Positions 7,906 through 14,580 of a stretch of DNA of 64,000 nucleotides are shown piece after piece. The notes below the pieces were generated by a model. The model made no database searches. It saw only the letters and a list, made by a program, of their open reading frames with translations, and had not been told where the DNA came from. A program made the translations under genes and the position numbers. This DNA comes from Betaproteobacteria bacterium (GTDB taxonomy: Bacteria > Pseudomonadota > Gammaproteobacteria > Burkholderiales > UBA6910). Positions within the stretch are counted from its first letter, which is position 1; the number at the start of each line of letters is the position of its first letter. The DNA lies in contig JACPEG010000026.1 of assembly GCA_016183615.1 (NCBI GenBank), positions 1-64,000 of the forward strand, written 5' to 3'.

Positions 7906-8553
7906 CTAGGCGCCGAGAACCGCCGGGCGGCCGAAGAAAAAGCCCTGGTACAGGTCGAAGCCCAGGGCCAGGCACCGGCGCAGGCGCTGCGCGGTGTCCA
8001 CCTTTTCCGCCAGCAGCGCCGCCGGCCACAGCTTCAGCCGCCGCACCAGCCGCGAAAGCGACGCGTCGTCGAGCTGCAGCACGTCGATCTTCACCACGTC
8101 GATGATTTCGAGCAGCGGTTCATGGGCTTCGCTGTAGCGGGTGAAATCGTCGAGCGCGAGCCGGTACCCCTTCGCCTTGAGGGTCCGGCAGCGCCGGACG
8201 ATGTGCTCGTCGATGTCCACGGTCTCCAGGATCTCGAGCACCACCTGGTCCCTCGGCAGCGCCTCGACCATGCCGCTCAGCAGGGATTCGGCGTCCAGAT
8301 TGATGAAGGCCCGGGAATTGCCGACCACGGTGCGGATCCCGATATCGTGGAATGCCCGGGCCACCACCTGCGCGGTGGCTCGCGCATCGTCGCTGACACG
8401 GGCCTCGGCCGCGCCGGCGGAAGAGCGGAACAGCAACTCATAGCCCGCGACCCGGCGCTCCCGGTCCACAATCGGCTGGCGTCCGAGAAAGACGTCTGAA
8501 GATCGGGTTCGCATTTCGGGGGCTTCCGGTTTGGGTTGGCGCTCGATGGCCAT
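7906..8553 (-). CDS. stand-alone EAL-domain protein (YuxH-like N-terminal half)
   Basis: A 215-aa protein made of one EAL domain. Segments can be matched in order: FLGRQPIVDRERRVAGYELLFR (EAL motif reads ELL), AFINLDAESLL, VVLEILE, LALDDF, VVKIDV, LLAEKVD and YQGFFFGRP. The opening is that of YuxH proteins, which normally carry a C-terminal HDOD domain; that half is absent here. YuxH-type EAL domains often bind rather than hydrolyse c-di-GMP, so activity is doubtful. The start at 8553 lies 10 bp after the stop of the hydroxylase gene, implying co-transcription. An upstream in-frame extension to 8673 is shadow sequence of the hydroxylase. Confidence 0.85.
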   Translation of the reverse strand: MAIERQPKPEAPEMRTRSSDVFLGRQPIVDRERRVAGYELLFRSSAGAAEARVSDDARATAQVVARAFHDIGIRTVVGNSRAFINLDAESLLSGMVEALPRDQVVLEILETVDIDEHIVRRCRTLKAKGYRLALDDFTRYSEAHEPLLEIIDVVKIDVLQLDDASLSRLVRRLKLWPAALLAEKVDTAQRLRRCLALGFDLYQGFFFGRPAVLGA

Positions 8554-8563
8554 GGCGTGGCCT

Positions 8564-9349
8564 CTAGGCCCGGGCCGCCTCTTCGGGGTGGCCCGCCGGG
8601 GAGGCGTCGGACAACCGGTATTTCCGGGTGATCCGCTCCACCTCAGGGTTAACGTGGCGGGTGCTGTAGCCATTGAAGATGTGGCCGAGCAGCCCGCGGT
8701 CGAGATCGCTCGTATTCATGAACCAGTCGGCGATGGGGAAGGTGAGGTTCATGTTCTTGTCCATCATGATCCCCAGGTTGTGGTGCGCCGTGTGATGGCG
8801 CCGGATGGTGTTGACGAAGGGCATGTTGCGGACAAACCAGTTCTCGTGGACGTGGCAGCAGTAATGGAACGTCTCGTAGATCAGGTACTGGCCGGTGGTC
8901 GTGCACATCAGCACCCAGCCGATGTTGGGATTGATCAGGTAGCCGAGCGCCAGGGCGGGCGGGACGGAAAGCGCCATGAAGGTGAGGAGCGCGTAGGGCG
9001 GGAAGAAGATGATCCGGAACTCCCGGTTCCCGTCCACCGTCATCTCGTTGTCGGTAAAATACTGGTGGTGCTGGATGGTGTGCCGGTGATAGATCGCCCG
9101 CAGGCCCCAGACGTCGATGCGGCGGTGCATTACGTACTTGTGCATGAACCATTCGAACAGGTTGGCCACGAAGAAGATCGGAACGACCAGCAGCCACTCC
9201 CAGGTCGCGTGGTTCATCTGCTGCAGGAAGTAATAGATGCCGGCGATCCCGATGCCGTAGATGGCGAGGATGTGGGCCAGCCCGTTGTACAGCGGCGAAA
9301 TCTGGGATTTGTATTCTTCCCTGAATTTCCTTTGCTTCTCGGACATCAT
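8564..9349 (-). CDS. membrane di-iron fatty acid hydroxylase / sterol desaturase family protein
   Basis: A 261-aa membrane protein with the histidine clusters of the superfamily: HKYVMH (near 70-75), HRHTIQHHQ (near 88-96), HYCCHVH (near 163-169) and HHTAHH (near 184-189), interleaved with about four hydrophobic segments. These clusters ligate a non-haem di-iron centre used for O2-dependent C-H hydroxylation of lipids or carotenoids. The start follows GAAGGAGACTCGCC; a second ATG is adjacent. The gene heads the run that continues with the EAL protein and the ABC importer. A candidate GntR operator lies upstream (9370-9414). The substrate is not deducible. Confidence 0.88.
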   Translation of the reverse strand: MMSEKQRKFREEYKSQISPLYNGLAHILAIYGIGIAGIYYFLQQMNHATWEWLLVVPIFFVANLFEWFMHKYVMHRRIDVWGLRAIYHRHTIQHHQYFTDNEMTVDGNREFRIIFFPPYALLTFMALSVPPALALGYLINPNIGWVLMCTTTGQYLIYETFHYCCHVHENWFVRNMPFVNTIRRHHTAHHNLGIMMDKNMNLTFPIADWFMNTSDLDRGLLGHIFNGYSTRHVNPEVERITRKYRLSDASPAGHPEEAARA

Positions 9350-9660
9350 GGCGAGTCTCCTTCGTCTGTTACACCACTAGGATACTACTAATATATCAGA
9401 CGTATGCTACATATATACTCTCGGCCCGGGTGGCTGTCAATAGGGCCCGGAAAATATTTGCGTTGGCGCGGAATGAAAAGCCCCGGAGTGGGGGCGCAGC
9501 GGAAGGCAGCGGGCGTTACGGCTTGGCGGGAATTGGCGTGCTGCGGGCGCCGGCGGGCGGGCGGCCACGGGTCCGCGGCGCCGGTGACGCCGGCGGGGGC
9601 GGAAGGACGGGGGCTTCGCCCGCGGGGGCGGGCTCCCCGGCCCAGGAGCCTGTCGGGCTC
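9350..9660. other. 311-bp intergenic region with AT-rich regulatory island
   Basis: No gene is supported here. The 60 bp next to the hydroxylase start are strikingly AT-rich for this genome and hold the operator-like element described separately. The rest (about 9466-9640) is very GC-rich spacer. A short hairpin (AGGAGCC-TGTC-GGGCTCCT, 9644-9662) straddles the stop codon of the GntR gene read on the minus strand; it lacks a U-run, so it is at best a weak terminator. Confidence 0.6.
9370..9414. promoter_or_regulatory. candidate GntR operator upstream of the hydroxylase-EAL-importer run
   Basis: The 30 bases 9385-9414 (core TAATATATCAGACGTATG) match 22 of 30 bases at 10557-10586 between the two divergent GntR genes. 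Just before it, TACACCACTAGGATAC (9370-9385) resembles TACACCATTAGTATAT in the second site. A shared AT-rich element next to paralogous regulators is what a GntR operator would look like; binding is inferred, not shown. Confidence 0.5.
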
Positions 9661-10419
9661 CTAGACGTCCGGGCTCACGGTGGCCCGGGTGAAGGTCTCG
9701 ATGGCGTCCAGCAGCCGGTCGCAGCCCTTGGCCGCGCCGGCCTCGTCCTGGCCAGCGATGGCGCGCGCGATGTCCGCGTGCAGCTTCGCCGTGAGCGGCA
9801 TGTCGCCCGCCTGCCTGTAGTGGATAAACCAGAACCGGCGCGACAGGGCGTGCATCACGCTCATGGCGTTGGCGGCAAACTCGTTGCGGGCGGCGGCCGA
9901 GCACAGCAGGTGAAACTCCCGGTCGACCCGCATGAAGGTGGTGTCGTCTCCGGCCTTGGCGGCCTTCTCGAAGATCCTGGCGATCTCGGCGAAGCGCTGG
10001 CGCTCCTCTTCCGTCGCCCGCCGCGCGGCGCTGCGGCAGATCAGCCTTTCCAGTTCCCGGCGGGTTTCCAGCAATCGCAGCTGCTGCTTGATGTCGACCT
10101 CGGAGACGATGATCCCCCGCCTCGGCAGGATGAGGACCAGGCGCTCGCGGGCCAGCCGCTGCAGCGCCTCCCGGATCGGCGTCCTGCCGATCCCCAGATG
10201 CTTGCTCAGGCCGGCCTCGGAGACCGCAGTGCCGGGCGGAAGCTTGAGGGTGACAATCATTTCTTCGAGGTGGGCATAGGCCTTGTCGGTCAAGGTCTGC
10301 TCCCAGGGGGCGACCTCGTCGACCACCGCCTTGAGCGAGCCGGCGCGCGGCCGTCCCGCCGCGTTCTGACCGGTTCGGGTTGCCGTCCTGGCCGCCTTGC
10401 GCGCCTTATCAAGCAGCAT
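9661..10419 (-). CDS. GntR-family transcriptional regulator, FCD type (copy 2)
   Basis: A 252-aa regulator with a basic N-terminal tail, a winged helix (LTDKAYAHLEEMIVTLKLPPG; GIGRTPIREALQRLARERL) and an FCD domain. Here the metal-ligand set looks intact: Asp and His in FMRVDREFH and His in KLHADIARAI. It is the closest relative of copy 1 in this window; both share the phrase LEEMIVTLKLPPG and the MHALSRRFW helix. The start follows GGAAAGGAGTGAACC. It is transcribed away from copy 3, with a shared 167-bp control region. Confidence 0.93.
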   Translation of the reverse strand: MLLDKARKAARTATRTGQNAAGRPRAGSLKAVVDEVAPWEQTLTDKAYAHLEEMIVTLKLPPGTAVSEAGLSKHLGIGRTPIREALQRLARERLVLILPRRGIIVSEVDIKQQLRLLETRRELERLICRSAARRATEEERQRFAEIARIFEKAAKAGDDTTFMRVDREFHLLCSAAARNEFAANAMSVMHALSRRFWFIHYRQAGDMPLTAKLHADIARAIAGQDEAGAAKGCDRLLDAIETFTRATVSPDV

Positions 10420-10586
10420 GGTTCACTCCTTTCCCGGGTTGCCGGTACGCCCGGACCCGCCCCCGCCCTAAGCCGCCACGATCCTTTCGGGTTTGTCCCG
10501 GGCGGGCCGGCTCCGGCCGCGATTTGACACCGAGCCCCTCCAAACCATAGCATACACCATTAGTATATCAGATATATGTTACACAC
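10420..10586. promoter_or_regulatory. divergent control region between two GntR genes, with candidate operator
   Basis: The region serves both GntR copies 2 and 3. It contains an AT-rich element at 10557-10586 whose centre TATATCAGATATA (10563-10575) is a perfect 13-base palindrome around a central A. The element reaches right up to the ATG of copy 3, so a bound regulator would cover that start codon. The same motif recurs at 9385-9414. Confidence 0.55.
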
Positions 10587-11345
10587 ATGACCGGATCGGT
10601 CGCTCACGTCCCGACCCGCGGCGCCGCTTCCCATCCCGGGAGCCTGGCGGAAACCGCCTACGCACGGCTGGAGGAAATGCTCGTCACTTCCCGGTTGGCG
10701 CCGGGAAGCGTGCTCAGCGAAGCGGTCCTGGGCAAGCTGCTCGGCCTGGGCCGCACCCCGGTGCGCGAAGCGCTGCAGCGGCTGGCCCGGGAGCGCCTGG
10801 TCCGGATACTGCCGCAGCGCGGGATCGTAGTCCCGGAAATTGACACCGGCAATTTCCTGCGAGCCCTCGAACTGCGCCGGGTCCTCGAGCGCCAGATGTC
10901 CCGCTCCGCCGCCCGGCGGGCAACGCAGGCGCAGCGGCAGGGTTTCAGGAACCTGGCCGGACGTCTGGAGGACGCCGCCCGCGCCTGCGAGAAGAAGAAG
11001 GCTTTGAGGCCGGCGGCCTCGCCGTATTGCTCTTCCTGCTGGAAATCTCCGGGTTGCGACGGCTCGGACTTCCTCCGGCTCGATGGGCAATATTGCTCGC
11101 TGCTGTTCGCCGCGTCCGCGAACGAATTCTCGGCCGATGCTGCCACCGCCCTGAGCGGGGTTTCCCGCCGGTTCTGGTATTTGTTCTACAGGCAGGCTGC
11201 CGACCTTGCCCTGGGCGCGCGGCTGCGCGCCCGCGCCGCCCGCGCGATTGCGAAACGCGACGCGGATGGCGCGGCGCAAGCCGCCGAGTCTCTCATGGAT
11301 TACGCGGAAGCCTTTGCCAGAACAACCCTGAGCGCGGATTTCTGA
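10587..11345 (+). CDS. GntR-family transcriptional regulator, divergent FCD type with Cys-rich insertion (copy 3)
   Basis: A 252-aa protein. The winged helix matches the other two copies (YARLEEMLVTSRLAPG; LGRTPVREALQRLARERL). The C-terminal domain is degenerate: where copies 1 and 2 have about eight residues before FMRVDREF, this protein carries a longer Lys/Pro/Cys-rich stretch containing YCSSCWKSPGCDGSD, and the Asp/His ligand positions become LDGQYC and RLRARAARAI, without His. No Shine-Dalgarno precedes the ATG at 10587, which sits inside the operator-like element; translation may be leaderless or the true start may differ. Ligand sensing has probably changed, perhaps to a thiol- or metal-based signal (inference). 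Confidence 0.88.
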   Translation: MTGSVAHVPTRGAASHPGSLAETAYARLEEMLVTSRLAPGSVLSEAVLGKLLGLGRTPVREALQRLARERLVRILPQRGIVVPEIDTGNFLRALELRRVLERQMSRSAARRATQAQRQGFRNLAGRLEDAARACEKKKALRPAASPYCSSCWKSPGCDGSDFLRLDGQYCSLLFAASANEFSADAATALSGVSRRFWYLFYRQAADLALGARLRARAARAIAKRDADGAAQAAESLMDYAEAFARTTLSADF

Positions 11346-11431
11346 CGAGAGCCCTCAGTCCGGCGGTCCTGCGTGCCGTGGGCAGCGCGGTTGCGGCCAC
11401 CGGCGTCCGGATGACGCCCCCGATGACCGCG

Positions 11432-12307
11432 TCAGCGCCTTCCGGCTGCCGCTTCAACCACCGTCACGATCGCCGATGAGTCGAGCTTCCCCCCGCCCCG
11501 GGCCATCAGCGCGTTGAAGGTCTGGGTCGCCAGCGCCGCCAGCGGCAGCGCAAGCCCCGCGTCGCGGGCGCACTCCAGCACGAGCTGGGCGTCCTTGTGA
11601 TGCAGCCTGGCCTCCACCCCGGGCGCGAAATCCCGGTTCACCATGCGCCGGCCCATGAGCTCCAGCAGGTGGCTCGCCGCCGCGCCTTTTTCCAGGGCAT
11701 CCAGCACCTTCGACGCATCCACGCCGGCGGCGTTGGCCAGCGTCACCGCTTCGGCAATGCCCTGCAGGGTGGCGACGATCGCAAGCTGGGTGCACATCTT
11801 GGCAACCTGCCCGGCGCCGCTCTCCCCGATGCGCACGATGGTTTTCCCCATGCACTCCAACAGCGGCCGGATGCGCTCGAACACCTCTGGTTTCCCTCCG
11901 ACCATGATCGAAAGGGTCCCGGCCATCGCCCCGATCTCGCCGCCGGACACCGGGGCGTCCAGCATCTCGACGCCGCGGCGCTCCAGCTCCTCCGCGATGC
12001 GCCGGCTCGCCGCCGGGTCGATGGTGCTCATCACCACCACGACCGTGCCCGGGCGAGCGCCCTCGGCAATCCCCCGTTCACCCAACACTACCTGCTCCAC
12101 GTCGCGGGTGGTGGTCACGATGGTGAATACCGCGTCGCACGCCGCCGCCAGCTCGGCGGGACTCCCATACGCCTTCGCGCCCGCCTCCTCCAGCGGCCGG
12201 GCCGATTCCGGCCGTCTCGCGTAGACGCCCAGCGGGTGGCCGCCCTTCAGCAGATGCAGGGCCATGGGCCGGCCCATGGCGCCCAGACCGATGAAACCGA
12301 CATTCAT
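11432..12307 (-). CDS. 3-hydroxyisobutyrate dehydrogenase-family reductase (copy 1)
   Basis: A 291-aa cytosolic NAD(P)-dependent beta-hydroxyacid dehydrogenase. It opens with the Rossmann motif VGFIGLGAMGRPMA, carries the substrate loop DAPVSGGEIGAMAGTLSIM (117-135) and the catalytic Lys in GAGQVAKMCTQ (K169). Members reduce tartronate semialdehyde or oxidise 3-hydroxyisobutyrate; the sequence alone does not separate the two. The ATG at 12307 gives the standard start MNVGFIGLG; a longer frame runs into the repeat region and is rejected. A close paralogue follows upstream (12478-13365), separated by hairpin repeats. It converges with the GntR copy 3 gene. Confidence 0.9.
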   Translation of the reverse strand: MNVGFIGLGAMGRPMALHLLKGGHPLGVYARRPESARPLEEAGAKAYGSPAELAAACDAVFTIVTTTRDVEQVVLGERGIAEGARPGTVVVVMSTIDPAASRRIAEELERRGVEMLDAPVSGGEIGAMAGTLSIMVGGKPEVFERIRPLLECMGKTIVRIGESGAGQVAKMCTQLAIVATLQGIAEAVTLANAAGVDASKVLDALEKGAAASHLLELMGRRMVNRDFAPGVEARLHHKDAQLVLECARDAGLALPLAALATQTFNALMARGGGKLDSSAIVTVVEAAAGRR

Positions 12308-12325
12308 TCGTTTGCTCCCGGTTTC

Positions 12326-12386
12326 GCAGGGTGCGCCCTGCCCACCAATTCCGGCGGTTGACCGGTGCGTGGGACGCACCCTACCC
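12326..12386. repeat. REP-like hairpin repeat, unit A
   Basis: A 61-bp unit beginning GCAGGGTGCGCCCTGCCCACC and ending GGTGCGTGGGACGCACCCTACCC. The two arms are imperfect inverted repeats able to form a long hairpin. It lies in the 170-bp gap between the two dehydrogenase genes together with unit B. Confidence 0.85.
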
Positions 12387-12414
12387 AATCACGCTTCGGC
12401 AATCTCCGGGTTTC

Positions 12415-12475
12415 GCAGGGTGCGCCCTGCGCACCGATTCCGGCGGTTGACCGGTGCGTGGGACGCACCCTACCC
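12415..12475. repeat. REP-like hairpin repeat, unit B
   Basis: A second copy of the same 61-bp unit, nearly identical to unit A, 28 bp further on. The tail of unit B ends just before the stop codon of the upstream dehydrogenase gene. Confidence 0.85.
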
Positions 12476-12477
12476 AT

Positions 12478-13365
12478 TCATGCTTCAACCATCCCCCGTC
12501 CCGCCGCCCGCTCCAGCACCCGGATGATGCCCGAGTTGTCGAGCTCGGCTTCCCCTGCGCCCACCATGGCGTTGAACTGCTGGGCCACCAGCGCCGCCGC
12601 CGGCAGCGCGAGGCCCAGCTGGTGCGCTTCCCGCAGCACGATGGCCATGTCCTTCTGGTGCAGCTTGGCCTTGAAGCCCGGCTTGTAAACGCGGTCCAGC
12701 ATGCGCTTGCCGTGCACCTCCAGGATCCGGCTGTAGGCGAACCCGCCCAGCAGCGCGTCACGCACCTTGCCGGCGTCCACGCCGCTCGCCCGCGCGAGCG
12801 TCAGCGCTTCCGCCACTGCCTGGATCGTCACTCCCGCCACGATCTGGTTGCAGGCCTTGGCCACCTGGCCGGCGCCGTTGGGGCCGATGTGGACGATGGT
12901 CTTGCCGACGCATTCCAGAACCGGCTTCACCCTCTCGAACACCTCGGGCTTGCCGCCGACCATGATGGAGAGCGTGCCCTGGATCGCGCCGATGTCGCCC
13001 CCGGACACGGGAGCGTCCACCATCTCGATACCCTTTTCGGCAAGCTTCTTCGCCATCGCTCGGGTGGCCGAGGGCGAGATGGTGCTCATGTCCACCACCA
13101 CCGAGCCGGGCCTGGCGCCGTGAATGACGCCGTTCTCTCCCAGGATCACCTGCTCCACGTCCGGGGTGTCGGAGACCATGACGATGGTGATCTCCGATTT
13201 CGCAGCCACGTCCCGCGGCGAGCCGCAGGCGGTGGCCCCGTTGGCCTCCAGGGGCTGCACGGTTTCGGCACGCCTGCCGTAAACGGCGAGCGTGTGCCCG
13301 CCCTTGACGAGATTGAGAGCCATGGGCTGGCCCATGATGCCGAGTCCGATAAAGCCGACGTTCAT
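12478..13365 (-). CDS. 3-hydroxyisobutyrate dehydrogenase / tartronate semialdehyde reductase family (copy 2)
   Basis: A 295-aa paralogue of the preceding reductase: Rossmann start VGFIGLGIMGQPMALNL, DAPVSGGDIGAIQGTLSIM (118-136), catalytic K170 in GAGQVAKACNQ, and a C-terminal helical domain with the GFKAKLHQKDM segment. GFKxxLHxKD and the A-L-P-A-A pattern are usual in tartronate semialdehyde reductases (GarR/GlxR), so glycerate formation is a reasonable guess, with 3-hydroxyisobutyrate as alternative. It is flanked on both sides by REP-like hairpins. A D-2-hydroxyacid dehydrogenase at 16088 would fit a glyoxylate/hydroxypyruvate/glycerate theme. Confidence 0.9.
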   Translation of the reverse strand: MNVGFIGLGIMGQPMALNLVKGGHTLAVYGRRAETVQPLEANGATACGSPRDVAAKSEITIVMVSDTPDVEQVILGENGVIHGARPGSVVVDMSTISPSATRAMAKKLAEKGIEMVDAPVSGGDIGAIQGTLSIMVGGKPEVFERVKPVLECVGKTIVHIGPNGAGQVAKACNQIVAGVTIQAVAEALTLARASGVDAGKVRDALLGGFAYSRILEVHGKRMLDRVYKPGFKAKLHQKDMAIVLREAHQLGLALPAAALVAQQFNAMVGAGEAELDNSGIIRVLERAAGRGMVEA

Positions 13366-13392
13366 TCGCGTTCCTCCTTCATCCGCTGCGTA

Positions 13393-13421
13393 GTTGACCG
13401 GTGCGTGGGACGCACCCTACC
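13393..13421. repeat. REP-like repeat, partial unit
   Basis: A half unit (GTTGACCGGTGCGTGGGACGC and following CACCCTACC), equal to the right arm of the 61-bp units. It lies just upstream of the copy 2 reductase start. Confidence 0.7.
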
Positions 13422-13429
13422 GGTTCTGC

Positions 13430-13591
13430 GTAGTTTCGTAGGGTGCGCCCTGCCCACCGCTTGCCGCGGCTGACCGGTGCGTGGGACGCACCCTACCCGA
13501 TCACTGCGGCGTAGTTTCGTAGGGTGCGCCCTGCCCACCGCTTGCCGCGGCTGACCGGTGCGTGGGACGCACCCTACCCGATCACTGCTGC
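13430..13591. repeat. tandem pair of 81-bp REP-like repeats (units D and E)
   Basis: Two direct copies, each 81 bp and almost identical, each holding one hairpin unit (13438-13498 and 13519-13579) that starts GTAGGGTGCGCCCTGCCC and ends GGTGCGTGGGACGCACCCTA. The tandem arrangement and high identity suggest recent duplication. No CRISPR-like unique spacers are present. Confidence 0.85.
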
Positions 13592-13617
13592 GTAGGTGCG
13601 AATTCATTCGCATATCA

Positions 13618-14580
13618 TCATCTGATCAGCCCCACCGCCATCGCCAGCGGCAGCGTGAGCCAGAACAGGATGGTGCTCCAGCCGATGAGCAGCGCGGCTG
13701 CGCCGTGGTCGAGGCGAAACCGGTCTGCCAGCAGCAGGGTGGTCATCATGACCGGCGTGGTGCCCTCCACCACCGACGCGTACTGGGCCTCCGCCAGGGG
13801 ACTGAACATCAGCCTTGCCGCGACCCACACCAGCACCGGGGTCAGCAGCAGCTTCACTGCGGCGGCGGTCAGGATCTCCGGTTTGGGCGTCAGGGTGCGC
13901 CAGGGAATGGTCAGTCCCAGCACGAACAGGATGACGGGAATGGTGGCCTGGCCGATGAACCGGGTGGCGTTGACCAGCGGCATGAACACCATCCCGAACT
14001 GCTGGACCGCCACCCCCAGCACGAAGGCCCACAGGGGCGGCATCGTGAGCATCACCCGCCACACCGAGGGCTGGTCCGCCGCCTCCCGGTGGGACCCGAG
14101 CCGGGTGCAAATCCACACGCCCAGGCTCCACACCACGGGAATGGTCATGATCATGTCGTTGAAGGTGGCGTAGCGGATGGCGTCCTGGCCGTAGAAGAAG
14201 TTGAGGACCGGAACGCCGATGTTGAAGGTGTTACCGAACATGGCGCCCACCATCAGCACGGCGCGGGTGGAATCCTTCAGATCGCGGCCGATGGGGGAGC
14301 GGTACAGGACCCAATACAGAATCACCCCCGACAAGAGGGAGCCGATCCCCACCAGCAGCGGCACCGAAAGCAGGGCCCCGGTCACCGGGGTCGTCGCCGC
14401 CACGGCGAACATGATGCAAGGGTAAAAGAGGTACATCACCAGCCGGTTGAGCTGGGTGCGCATGTGGGCCAGGGGCACGTCCTTGAACACCACCGGCCAC
14501 ACCGCACCGGCGGCCACCAGCAGCGACAGCGGAAGCATCACTTCCACCATCAGGTTGAGGAGCTGGGCGAAGTAGCTCAT
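13618..14580 (-). CDS. AEC-family (auxin efflux carrier type) membrane transporter
   Basis: A 320-aa membrane protein with about ten hydrophobic helices in two bundles. AEC features include FGNTFNIGVPVLNFFYG in the first half and GTTPVMMTTLLLADRF in the second. AEC proteins in bacteria often move dicarboxylates such as malate or malonate. The start at 14580 overlaps the amidase stop by four bases (ATGA), which couples the two genes. The substrate is likely related to the amidase product (inference). Confidence 0.88.
   Translation of the reverse strand: MSYFAQLLNLMVEVMLPLSLLVAAGAVWPVVFKDVPLAHMRTQLNRLVMYLFYPCIMFAVAATTPVTGALLSVPLLVGIGSLLSGVILYWVLYRSPIGRDLKDSTRAVLMVGAMFGNTFNIGVPVLNFFYGQDAIRYATFNDMIMTIPVVWSLGVWICTRLGSHREAADQPSVWRVMLTMPPLWAFVLGVAVQQFGMVFMPLVNATRFIGQATIPVILFVLGLTIPWRTLTPKPEILTAAAVKLLLTPVLVWVAARLMFSPLAEAQYASVVEGTTPVMMTTLLLADRFRLDHGAAALLIGWSTILFWLTLPLAMAVGLIR

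Noticed and set aside
12326-13591. Possible CRISPR array
   Set aside because: Units are long inverted-repeat hairpins with no unique spacers of constant length and no cas genes nearby.
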